NCBI GenBank assembly: GCA_021796055.1
Contig: JAJYOS010000316.1
Location: forward strand, 1 to 7,342
Source of the DNA: Bacteroidota bacterium
GTDB taxonomy: Bacteria > Bacteroidota > Kryptoniia > Kryptoniales > JAKASW01
DNA length: 7,342 nt
Direction: 5' to 3'
Below the pieces are notes generated by a model. That model worked only from the letters and a program-made list of their open reading frames with translations. It made no database searches and was not told the origin of the DNA. The translations under genes and the position numbers were made by a program. Position 1 is the first letter of the stretch. The number at the start of each line of letters is the position of its first letter. Below are positions 1-6,276 of the stretch, piece after piece.

Positions 1-116
1 TGTGTGACGGGATACGAATGGCCTCTGTGGCCCTTATTGCATCTTCTTTCGTGCATATAAGCACTTTTCGAGATTCGCACCGTCTTACGGAAAAAAATAA
101 AAAATGACGAACCAAA
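1..116 (+). promoter_or_regulatory. Non-coding leader of sucAB with weak candidate promoter
   Basis: No gene can be supported here. The sucA frame is closed by a TGA at 105-107, the other plus frames also stop, and no recognisable protein tail is seen. A TATAAG hexamer at 56-61 differs from the sigma-70 -10 consensus at one base, but the bases 16-18 upstream (CTTATT/TTATTG around 33-39) match a -35 box poorly, so the promoter call is weak. Transcription from it would give a leader of about 50 bases. The stretch 90-104 is nearly pure A (a run of A with one T) and lies just before the sucA start. GTGC...GCAC (51-64) and GGCC...GGCC (20-32) are short inverted repeats with only 4-bp arms and are probably chance. 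Confidence 0.3.
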
Positions 117-2945
117 ATGGATGCACTCAGAGAGTTCTACGGACCCAATGCCGGTTACGTCTTAGAACTTTACGACAAATTTCTAAAAGACCCATCATCT
201 GTAGATCCGGAAACGAGGGAATTTTTCCGGAGTTGGAAACCTACTAAAGATCAAACCGCCACGCCGTCAAAGACTTCCGGTCAAGTCTCCCAGGGGAATT
301 GGGAAACGGTTCTGGCGGTCGCGAGATTGGCGCAAGACATTAGACAGTTCGGCCACCTCGCGGCGAAGATAGACCCACTGGGACTTCTTACGCTCGGCGA
401 CCCAATCCTTGGAAAGGACTCGCACGGTCTAACTGACCAGAAACTGCGTGCCCTTCCCGCGGATCTTGTCGGCGGGCCAATTGCCGCCCGGACTCAGAAC
501 GCTCTCGAGGCAATCGAGGCGCTTACCGGAATTTATACGTCCACCATAGGCTTCGACTTCGAACACGTTAACGTCGCGGCCGAGCGGAGCTGGCTTCGTG
601 ATGCCATAGAGGGAAAACAATTCGCGCCTCCGAATCTTTCTATAAATGAGAAGGCGCTGCTTCGGAGCCTCACTGAAGCGGAAGTGTTCGAGCAATTTCT
701 TCAACGATCATTCCCCGGCAAATTCAGATTCTCCGGCGAAGGGGTCGATATGCTCGTCCCGATGCTAGGAGAAATCGTGCAACTCGCCACGCAATCCGAT
801 ATTGGAGCGATTGTGATCGGAATGGCGCATAGAGGAAGGCTCAATGTGCTCGCCCATATACTCCAACTCCCCTACTCCGCCATACTCGCGGAGTTCAAGG
901 ATCCGACCCCGCAGAAGCATTCCAGGGCCGACCTTGACTGGACAGGAGACGTCAAATATCACCGTGGCGCAATTAAGGTGCAGAAAAACGGCACCGAACA
1001 TGGCCTTTCGATATATCTCGCCCCAAACCCGAGTCACCTAGAAGCTGTCGATCCTGTGATCGAAGGAATGGCAAGAGCCGCCGGGACGAACGCTCACAAG
1101 CCGGGAAGGCCGGTATTTGATCCGGGTATTACGCTTCCGATACTCATCCACGGCGACGCCTCGTTCCCAGGCCAGGGAATTGTCGCGGAGACTCTGAACC
1201 TCTCCATGCTGCATGGATATTCCACCGGCGGCACGATCCATATAATCACAAACAACCAGCTCGGATACACGGCATCGCCTGACGAGACGAGAAGCACGAA
1301 GTACGCGAGCGACCTGGCCAAAGGTTTCGAGATCCCGATTATTCATGTCAACGCGGACGACCCGATCGCGTGCATCGAGACTATCAGGATCGCATCGGCA
1401 TATCGCGAGAAATTCCGTAGAGATTTTCTAATTGACCTCGTAGGGTATCGGCGTCACGGCCATAACGAAAGCGACGAGCCGACATTTACGCAGCCTCTCA
1501 TGTACGAGAAGATCAAGAACATGCCGACGGTCCGTCAGAAATGGGCCGCCGCTCTAGAGGAGAGGAAAGTGGTTTCATCTTCCGAAGCGGCCGCGATGGT
1601 GAAAGAACAGTTCGACAGGTTGCAGGACGCGCTCTCTTCCCTCGATGCCGATAAAGCTCGAATCGAGTCACGGCCCGCAGCTCCGCCGACCGGCGCCGCG
1701 AGACGGATTAAGACGCAGGTCGATATCAAGCGACTGGAAGCGCTAAACAATGAATTACTGAGACTTCCGGAAGGCTTCTCCCTGCATCCGAAGATCGAGC
1801 GCCTCGTCGAAAAGCGGAGACACATCTTCGAAGACAACAACGCTCCCACAGTGGATTGGGCTACCGCCGAGCTCTTCGCCTACTCTTCTCTCCTGGAAGA
1901 CGGAATTCCAATTCGGTTCACCGGCCAGGACGTGGAACGCGGAACGTTCAGCCACAGGCATATGAAGTACCACGACGTCAAGACGGGTGCCGTCTACACG
2001 CCGCTTGAAGCGCTTGATTCGGCAAAGGCTTCGTTCGAGGGACACAACAGCCCTCTTACAGAAAACGCGGCGATTGGTTTCGAATACGGCTACAACGTTC
2101 AGGAACCCGGACGCCTCGTCGTCTGGGAGGCACAGTACGGCGATTTCATCAATGGCGCACAGATGATGGTCGATGAATTTATAACTTCCGCGAGAGCGAA
2201 ATGGGGACAGACACCATCTCTCGTCCTCCTCCTTCCGCATGCTTATGAAGGCCAGGGACCGGATCATTCGAGCGGCAGGCTGGAGCGCTTCCTCGATCTG
2301 GCTGCAGAAACGAATATGCGCATAGCCAATTGCACGACATCCGCGCAATACTTCCACCTGCTCAGGCGCCAGGCGCTCCTTTTGAAAACCGATCCTCTAC
2401 CTCTTGTTGTGATGACACCGAAAGGTCTCCTGAGGCATCCGAAGACCGCTTCGGCCCCGAATCAGTTCGCTTCCGGCAAATGGGAGCCGGTGCTTGACGA
2501 TCCAAACTCATCGACGCTGAAAAACACCGCCGAACGTCTGCTCCTCTGCAGCGGCAAAATATTCGTCGACCTTATCGACAGTAAACTCAGAGAAAATAAT
2601 CAGGAAACGGCAATTATCAGGATCGAACAGCTTTATCCATTCCCTTCCGACGAGATCAAAGCCGTTATTTCAAGCTACAAGAAAGTCGAAGAGGTCGTGT
2701 GGGTTCAAGAAGAGCCGGAGAACATGGGAGCATGGCATTTCGTCCGCCCGAGACTCGAGATTCTTCTCGGCGAAGATGTTCCGCTCGGCTATGTCGGAAG
2801 AATACCGAACGCGAGTCCGGCGGAAGGCTCTACGGCTCTGCATTCAGCCCATCACACCGTTGTCATTGAGAGCGCTTTCAAGGGCGGCCCTGTAAAAGAA
2901 GGGGCCGCGCAAGTCAAAGCCGCCAAGAGTCTGTTAAATTCATAA
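117..2945 (+). CDS. sucA: 2-oxoglutarate dehydrogenase E1 component
   Basis: Thiamine-diphosphate-dependent E1 subunit (EC 1.2.4.2). It decarboxylates 2-oxoglutarate and passes the succinyl group to the lipoyl arm of E2 in the cytoplasmic TCA-cycle complex. At 942 aa it is full length for the family (E. coli SucA is 933). An N-terminal E2-binding segment, FYGPNAGYVLELYDKFL, lies at residues 7-23. The E1 dehydrogenase domain (about 215-520) carries HRGRLNVL (238-245) and NPSHLEAV (304-311), which supply the active-site histidines of the family, and the ThDP/Mg motif GDASFPGQG (346-354) with paired Asn 379-380. YRRHGHNESDEP (444-455) is also conserved. The transketolase-like pyrimidine domain (about 585-785) has GQDVERGTFSHRH (603-615), QYGDF (673-677) and HAYEGQGPDHSSGR (708-721), followed by the C-terminal domain. 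The ATG at 117 is chosen because the family's N-terminal motif begins six residues later and a TGA closes the frame upstream. It has no Shine-Dalgarno sequence, only an A-rich leader. sucB follows after 12 bases. Confidence 0.97.
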   Translation: MDALREFYGPNAGYVLELYDKFLKDPSSVDPETREFFRSWKPTKDQTATPSKTSGQVSQGNWETVLAVARLAQDIRQFGHLAAKIDPLGLLTLGDPILGKDSHGLTDQKLRALPADLVGGPIAARTQNALEAIEALTGIYTSTIGFDFEHVNVAAERSWLRDAIEGKQFAPPNLSINEKALLRSLTEAEVFEQFLQRSFPGKFRFSGEGVDMLVPMLGEIVQLATQSDIGAIVIGMAHRGRLNVLAHILQLPYSAILAEFKDPTPQKHSRADLDWTGDVKYHRGAIKVQKNGTEHGLSIYLAPNPSHLEAVDPVIEGMARAAGTNAHKPGRPVFDPGITLPILIHGDASFPGQGIVAETLNLSMLHGYSTGGTIHIITNNQLGYTASPDETRSTKYASDLAKGFEIPIIHVNADDPIACIETIRIASAYREKFRRDFLIDLVGYRRHGHNESDEPTFTQPLMYEKIKNMPTVRQKWAAALEERKVVSSSEAAAMVKEQFDRLQDALSSLDADKARIESRPAAPPTGAARRIKTQVDIKRLEALNNELLRLPEGFSLHPKIERLVEKRRHIFEDNNAPTVDWATAELFAYSSLLEDGIPIRFTGQDVERGTFSHRHMKYHDVKTGAVYTPLEALDSAKASFEGHNSPLTENAAIGFEYGYNVQEPGRLVVWEAQYGDFINGAQMMVDEFITSARAKWGQTPSLVLLLPHAYEGQGPDHSSGRLERFLDLAAETNMRIANCTTSAQYFHLLRRQALLLKTDPLPLVVMTPKGLLRHPKTASAPNQFASGKWEPVLDDPNSSTLKNTAERLLLCSGKIFVDLIDSKLRENNQETAIIRIEQLYPFPSDEIKAVISSYKKVEEVVWVQEEPENMGAWHFVRPRLEILLGEDVPLGYVGRIPNASPAEGSTALHSAHHTVVIESAFKGGPVKEGAAQVKAAKSLLNS
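2884..2908 (+). other. Hairpin near the 3' end of sucA
   Basis: GCGGCCC (2884-2890) and GGGCCGC (2902-2908) are perfect 7-bp inverted arms, extendable by a T-G wobble (2891/2901) to leave a nine-base A-rich loop. The hairpin sits in the last codons of sucA, 34 bases before its stop codon and about 50 bases before the sucB ATG. No T-tract follows, so it is not an intrinsic terminator. It could affect mRNA stability or the E1:E2 ratio, or it could be a by-product of GC-rich codons for Gly, Pro and Ala. Confidence 0.35.
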
Positions 2946-2957
2946 AGGCAAGAGTAT

Positions 2958-4220
2958 ATGAAGAACAAGGTTGTAGTTCCCGCGCTGGGAGAATCAGTTG
3001 TAGAAGCACGCATAGCACATTGGATGAAGAAGGAAGGCGAAAGAGTAAACATCGGAGACATACTCGTCGAGCTTGAAACGGAAAAGGTCAACGTCGAAGT
3101 CGCGGCGCAGAATGAAGGCGTCATCGTAAGAATAATTTCCGCAGAAGACACGACGGTACATATCGGCGACGCTATAGCGGAGATCGACTCCTCCGCCCAG
3201 CCGAGCGAAGTCCCCGCACAAAGGGGCCAGCCTAGCGCCAAGGAGGAGGAATCTGTCGCGGCATCGCAGAACGGCCACGTGTCTCAATCCGCGGCCGAGA
3301 CCTCTTCCAAAGACAAGGCGACGCCGCTGGCGAAACGTGTCGCCGAGGGAAGCGGACTGGCGATTTCAGAGATTGCAGGTTCCGGGACCGGCGGCAAAGT
3401 GACGAAACACGACGTGGAGGCTTTCATTTCGAACCGCGCTACCCCGTCGCCGGCGGAAGCACCGGCTCAGAAGAGCGGAAACGGTAAGCCGCAGACTCAA
3501 GCGCCGGCGGCCACCCACAAGACAGGAGCCGAAGAGCGCGTGAAGATGTCGATGCGCCGCAAGACGATAGCCAGGAGAATGGTAGAGGCACAGCAGAACG
3601 CGGCGATGCTAACCACTTTCAATGAGATCGACATGAGCCGCGTGATGGAACTCAGGAAAAAATATAAAGAGCACTTCAAGCAAAAGTATGGAATCAACCT
3701 TGGCGTCGTGTCGTTCTTCGTTAAAGCAGCCATCGCCGCGCTTAAGGAGTTTCCACGCTTAAATGCGGAGATCGCCGGCGAGGAACTGGTTTACAAGTAT
3801 TATTATGACATCGGCGTGGCGATAGGCGCCGAGGAAGGCCTCGTGGTGCCGGTACTGAGAAACGCGGACCTGATGTCATTCGCCCAAATCGACATGGCGA
3901 TAAAGAACTTCTCCGACAAGTCATCCTCCGGAACTCTAACACTCGAGGATCTTCGCGGCGGCACTTTCACGATTACGAACGGAGGAGTATTCGGATCGAT
4001 GATGAGCACCCCCATCCTCAATCCACCTCAGGTCGGAATACTCGGGCTCCATAAAATTACCGAGCGGCCGGTAGTGGTCGATGGACAGATCGCGGTGCGC
4101 CCAATGATGTACGTTGCCCTTACGTACGATCATAGGATAGTTGATGGCCGTGAGTCGGTGCAGTTCCTGGTGAAGGTGAAAGAGTTAATCGAAGACCCGG
4201 CGGCAATGCTGCTGGAGTAA
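2958..4220 (+). CDS. sucB: Dihydrolipoyl succinyltransferase (E2 of 2-oxoglutarate dehydrogenase)
   Basis: E2 core of the 2-oxoglutarate dehydrogenase complex (EC 2.3.1.61). It takes the succinyl group from E1 on a swinging lipoyl arm and transfers it to CoA. The 420 aa show the normal order of parts. A lipoyl domain (about 2-77) has the modified lysine K43 in ELETEKVNVEV. An Ala/Pro/Ser/Glu-rich linker follows, then a peripheral subunit-binding domain (about 121-157, TPLAKRVAEGSGL through GTGGKVTKHDVEAF), a second Ala/Pro linker (about 160-193) and the catalytic domain (about 195-420). The catalytic domain holds TFTITNGGVFGSMMSTPI (336-353) and the active-site DHRIVDGRE (391-399), with H392 and D396. 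The FGSMMSTPILNPPQ signature and the neighbour sucA favour succinyl- over acetyltransferase. The start is the first ATG after sucA. A weak AAAGG overlaps the sucA stop, nine bases before it, which suggests translational coupling. No E3 gene is in the window. Confidence 0.97.
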   Translation: MKNKVVVPALGESVVEARIAHWMKKEGERVNIGDILVELETEKVNVEVAAQNEGVIVRIISAEDTTVHIGDAIAEIDSSAQPSEVPAQRGQPSAKEEESVAASQNGHVSQSAAETSSKDKATPLAKRVAEGSGLAISEIAGSGTGGKVTKHDVEAFISNRATPSPAEAPAQKSGNGKPQTQAPAATHKTGAEERVKMSMRRKTIARRMVEAQQNAAMLTTFNEIDMSRVMELRKKYKEHFKQKYGINLGVVSFFVKAAIAALKEFPRLNAEIAGEELVYKYYYDIGVAIGAEEGLVVPVLRNADLMSFAQIDMAIKNFSDKSSSGTLTLEDLRGGTFTITNGGVFGSMMSTPILNPPQVGILGLHKITERPVVVDGQIAVRPMMYVALTYDHRIVDGRESVQFLVKVKELIEDPAAMLLE

Positions 4221-4228
4221 GAACCTCC

Positions 4229-5227
4229 TCAGGGCACAACAACATTTCTCAGAAATTCAGCGCTCTGCTCCGGCAGAGCGCTGTTCACATACATGCCACT
4301 TCCTATCTCGAACCCCGCAGTCTTGGTGACGCGCGGAACAAGCGTGAAGTACCAATGGAAATATTCGACATGAAGTTCACGTGTTGGTACCGAGCGGATG
4401 GAATAATTGAAGTCTGGGTTGTTCAGACCGTAATGAAGCTTCGCGAGCACCGCCCTCAGACATCTGGCGAGATCGCGGATCTCTAAGTCGGTAGTCTCAT
4501 CGAACGACGACGAATGCCTTCGCGGGAATATCCAGGTGTGAAAAGGCGAGAGGGCGGCGTACGGTATAAACGCCACGAAGTTTTCGTTCTCATAAACGAT
4601 CCGCTCTCCCGCGTTTATCTCATCTTTAATTGTCCTGCAACAGACGCATTCGCCGGTGTCGTCGAAATATCTCATCGCCTCCTCCATGCGGTTCCTGATC
4701 TGACTCGGTACAACCGGAGTGGCCACGAGTTGCGAGTGTGGATGAACGAGTGAAGTGCCTGCCGTTTCGCCGTGATTCTTAAATATGATGATCGACTCAA
4801 CTCGTTCGTCCCACCTGATTTCTCTATATCTCTCGCGGTAGGCCGTCAGAATATCGGCCACGTGCTCGTCGGGCATCAGCGCCATCGTCATATTGTGGAG
4901 TGGATGCTCGATGATAACTTCATGAAAACCGACAGCGGACATGGAGCGATATATTCCGTCGATCTTTCTCACTCGCTCACCCGTGCTCTCGACTGCGGGA
5001 AATTTGTTCCCCACCACCCTGACCCTCCAGTTGCCTCCTTCCGAGATCTTGAAAGATTCGTTTACGGTCAAATGCTCGTTCCCCACGCAGAACGGGCATT
5101 CGGGTTCTGACATCGGAAGCTGAGTCTCCACGGGCTTCTTTCCAGCAAACTGGTGAGGCCTTTTTGTGCGCTCCGGATTTATTATTACCCACTCGCGAGT
5201 GACGACATTCTGCCTAAGTTCTGCCAT
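4229..5227 (-). CDS. galT: Galactose-1-phosphate uridylyltransferase family protein
   Basis: Nucleotidylyltransferase of the GalT branch of the HIT superfamily. Classical members exchange UMP between UDP-glucose and galactose-1-phosphate (Leloir pathway, cytoplasm). The 332 aa cover both halves of the fold. The N-terminal half has REWVIINPERTKRP (11-24), the zinc CPFC (C44, C47), a probable zinc H111 and ETAGTSLVHPHSQ (154-166), with H162 as probable zinc ligand and H164 as the covalent nucleophile. The second half opens with CVCC (C194, C197) and reads like a HIT domain (VYENENFVAF, then FHTWIFPRRH), ending with HVEYFHWYF (286-294). The active site is HPHSQ where E. coli GalT has HPHGQ, and HSHSQ-type relatives include ADP-glucose phosphorylase, so family is sure but substrate is not. 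The start is set by GGAGGG three bases before the ATG. It converges on sucB with an 8-base gap and follows alkD by 74 bases. Confidence 0.9.
   Translation of the reverse strand: MAELRQNVVTREWVIINPERTKRPHQFAGKKPVETQLPMSEPECPFCVGNEHLTVNESFKISEGGNWRVRVVGNKFPAVESTGERVRKIDGIYRSMSAVGFHEVIIEHPLHNMTMALMPDEHVADILTAYRERYREIRWDERVESIIIFKNHGETAGTSLVHPHSQLVATPVVPSQIRNRMEEAMRYFDDTGECVCCRTIKDEINAGERIVYENENFVAFIPYAALSPFHTWIFPRRHSSSFDETTDLEIRDLARCLRAVLAKLHYGLNNPDFNYSIRSVPTRELHVEYFHWYFTLVPRVTKTAGFEIGSGMYVNSALPEQSAEFLRNVVVP
4258..4283. terminator. Perfect 11-bp hairpin at the sucB/galT convergent junction
   Basis: CAGCGCTCTGC (4258-4268) and GCAGAGCGCTG (4273-4283) are exact inverted arms around a four-base loop, TCCG. 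Read as plus-strand RNA, the loop is closed by C-G and fits the very stable C(UNCG)G tetraloop class. It lies 37 bases past the sucB stop, where a 3'-end hairpin for the sucAB transcript would be expected. It is also inside galT, encoding the SALPEQSA segment near its C-terminus. No clear T-tract follows on either strand, so a classical intrinsic terminator is not proven; an mRNA-stabilising 3' stem is equally possible. A smaller palindrome, ATTTCT-C-AGAAAT, lies beside it at 4244-4256. Confidence 0.45.
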
Positions 5228-5230
5228 AAG

Positions 5231-5236
5231 CCCTCC
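5231..5236 (-). promoter_or_regulatory. Shine-Dalgarno site of galT
   Basis: Minus-strand GGAGGG followed by CTT and the ATG of galT. It is a strong ribosome binding site that fixes the start. No T-tract terminator is visible between the alkD stop and this site, so read-through from alkD is possible. Confidence 0.75.
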
Positions 5237-5301
5237 AGAAGGTGAGATTATTTTTGCTCATGTCTGAATGAATATTTTCATCTTCGCTCCCTGGTGCCGG
5301 G

Positions 5302-5997
5302 TTATCGTGCGGCCAACTTCTTCGCGACAGCCGGTCCTTGCAACTCCCTGAGTGCGTCAGTCGCAATCCATCTCGCCGACGCCGAATCCAGCTTAAGAAT
5401 TCCTTTAGCCGTGCGGATAGCCGACCTGTTCAGCGAGAGATTCCTCTTCCCTATTTGTCTGAGCGCCCAATTGGCTCCCTTCCTGACGAAGTTCCTTTTG
5501 TCGCTCGATTCCCTTCCGATGATTGGAAGAAACGACTCAAAGATCGCATCGTCCGCCTCCTTATCATGTACCGCCAGCGCGGCCATCAGGACAAAGCCGC
5601 CCCTCTTCACGAACTCTTCCTTTCTCCCGCTCCACTCTATTGCTTTTTCAACTGCAAAAGATGTCTTATCGAACAAGTTGCTGCAAAGCTGGTCGCAAAC
5701 ATCCCATGAATCGAAATCGCGAGCCCACCTCTCCATTTGCCCTTGCGTCACGGCAGCAGGATCGTCGATGAAGCCCGATAGGAGTCTCGCCTCATGAATG
5801 CCGGACTTCCACAGATCGAGTGCCAGTTTATGGTCACTTCCGATTTCCTTTGCGAGCGCCCTCAAAGCTGGGACAGGCACTCCAAGAGTATTTTCAGGAT
5901 TAATACCGAAGCGCGCCATGCCTTCGACATTTGCGGAGTTGGCCATTTGCTTCAGTGATGCAAGGACTTGAGACGCCCGCCAATCCTTCATTTCCAT
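5302..5997 (-). CDS. AlkD-like DNA alkylation repair protein
   Basis: Predicted member of the AlkD family (DNA alkylation repair enzyme, HEAT-like repeats). These proteins remove positively charged alkylated bases such as 3-methyladenine and N7-methylguanine. The protein is 231 aa, normal for the family (B. cereus AlkD is about 237), and almost entirely helical with no signal peptide. The residues that matter in B. cereus AlkD (W109, D113, W187) have counterparts here: W98 and D102 in SWDVCDQL, and W177 in [11 protein letters not shown]. Glycosylase activity is therefore plausible. The frame stays open upstream to 6174, but the extra 59 residues are Arg-rich and unlike the family. GGAGGGG stands three bases before the ATG at 5997; a second ATG at 5991 is a near-equal alternative. 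The gene lies upstream of galT on the same strand and divergent from carB. Family assignment is firm; activity is inferred. Confidence 0.88.
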   Translation of the reverse strand: MEMKDWRASQVLASLKQMANSANVEGMARFGINPENTLGVPVPALRALAKEIGSDHKLALDLWKSGIHEARLLSGFIDDPAAVTQGQMERWARDFDSWDVCDQLCSNLFDKTSFAVEKAIEWSGRKEEFVKRGGFVLMAALAVHDKEADDAIFESFLPIIGRESSDKRNFVRKGANWALRQIGKRNLSLNRSAIRTAKGILKLDSASARWIATDALRELQGPAVAKKLAAR

Positions 5998-6000
5998 GAT

Positions 6001-6007
6001 CCCCTCC
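6001..6007 (-). promoter_or_regulatory. Shine-Dalgarno site that sets the alkD start
   Basis: Minus-strand GGAGGGG, with five bases between its GGAGG core and the ATG at 5997 and eleven bases to the ATG at 5991. It supports a start near 5997 rather than the far upstream ATG at 6174, which would add a non-homologous 59-residue extension. Confidence 0.7.
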
Positions 6008-6055
6008 GACAAACAAATAGGCAAACGAAGCGGTTTGAATCGCCGCCTCCACGAC

Positions 6056-6084
6056 ATTTTAAACCCCAGCACCGCGAAACGCAA
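6056..6084 (-). promoter_or_regulatory. Candidate sigma-70-type promoter of alkD
   Basis: On the minus strand, TTGCGT (6084 to 6079) and TAAAAT (6061 to 6056) are separated by exactly 17 bases. The -10 matches the consensus at five of six bases, the -35 at only three. Transcription would begin near 6049, giving a leader of about 50 bases to the ATG at 5997 and excluding the upstream ATG at 6174. Found by eye; promoters of this lineage may differ from the E. coli consensus. Confidence 0.35.
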
Positions 6085-6163
6085 ACCAAGTCTCCAAACA
6101 CCGAGGTGCCGACCCAATTGCATACCGCGGTAGAAAGACTGCGCGTAAATAGTTTTTGGCCAG

Positions 6164-6176
6164 GGTTGATTCAACC
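6164..6176. repeat. 13-base dyad in the alkD/carB spacer
   Basis: GGTTGA and TCAACC are perfect 6-bp inverted arms around a single T. The size and near-central place in the divergent spacer are compatible with an operator for a dimeric regulator. It overlaps TTGATT (6166-6171), which could serve as a -35 for carB, but no good -10 is seen at the right distance. A chance dyad of this size in a few hundred bases cannot be excluded. Confidence 0.3.
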
Positions 6177-6217
6177 TCTCGCAATTCTTAACTTTTTAAT
6201 CGACAATTCACGAGGAG

Positions 6218-6248
6218 CCACGCATTCACTTTTCATCGATCTGCGTGG
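6218..6248 (+). repeat. Inverted repeat in the carB leader
   Basis: CCACGCA (6218-6224) and TGCGTGG (6242-6248) are perfect 7-bp arms separated by 17 bases, ending 28 bases before the carB start codon. They could form a stem in the carB leader RNA or mark two half-sites for a protein. No T-tract follows the second arm, so a simple transcription attenuator is not indicated. Confidence 0.35.
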
Positions 6249-6266
6249 AGAAGTGTATATAAACCC

Positions 6267-6270
6267 AGGA
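6267..6270 (+). promoter_or_regulatory. Ribosome binding site that sets the carB TTG start
   Basis: AGGA six bases before the TTG at 6277. An in-frame GTG at 6253 is the other possible start, but its nearest GGAG is only two bases away and it would add eight residues absent from E. coli CarB. Confidence 0.6.
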
Positions 6271-6276
6271 TTACAA

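Larger units (their letters stand above)
5998..6276. other. Divergent intergenic region between alkD and carB
   Basis: This 279-base spacer must hold the promoters for alkD (leftward) and carB (rightward). It contains the alkD ribosome binding site, a candidate alkD promoter, a 13-base dyad at 6164-6176, an inverted repeat at 6218-6248 and the carB ribosome binding site, each listed separately. No good sigma-70 promoter for carB was found. TTTAAT at 6195-6200 resembles a -10 box but lacks a -35 partner at normal spacing, and TATAAA at 6258-6263 is too close to the start codon. No small gene is supported. Confidence 0.6.

Noticed and set aside
18..107. Short frame of 29 codons in the left edge leader
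   Set aside because: No ribosome binding site, no recognisable protein, and it ends just before sucA; it could be random or the tail of a gene outside the window, but nothing supports either.
104..247. 47-codon plus-strand frame overlapping the start of sucA
   Set aside because: Arg-rich, no family resemblance and shifted relative to sucA; kept only as a possible competing start, not as a gene.
1755..2357. Minus-strand frame of 200 codons inside sucA
   Set aside because: It lies wholly opposite the transketolase-like domain of SucA and shows no domain or ribosome binding site of its own.
5228..5301. Possible terminator between alkD and galT
   Set aside because: CCCGGCACCAGGG pairs over only three bases before a mismatch and ATGAAAATATTCAT is a 5-bp stem; neither is followed by a T-tract.
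5998..6174. 59-residue N-terminal extension of the AlkD-like protein (ATG at 6174)
   Set aside because: The extension is Arg-rich, unlike the AlkD family, lies upstream of the strong ribosome binding site at 6001-6007 and would not be on a transcript from the candidate promoter at 6056-6084.
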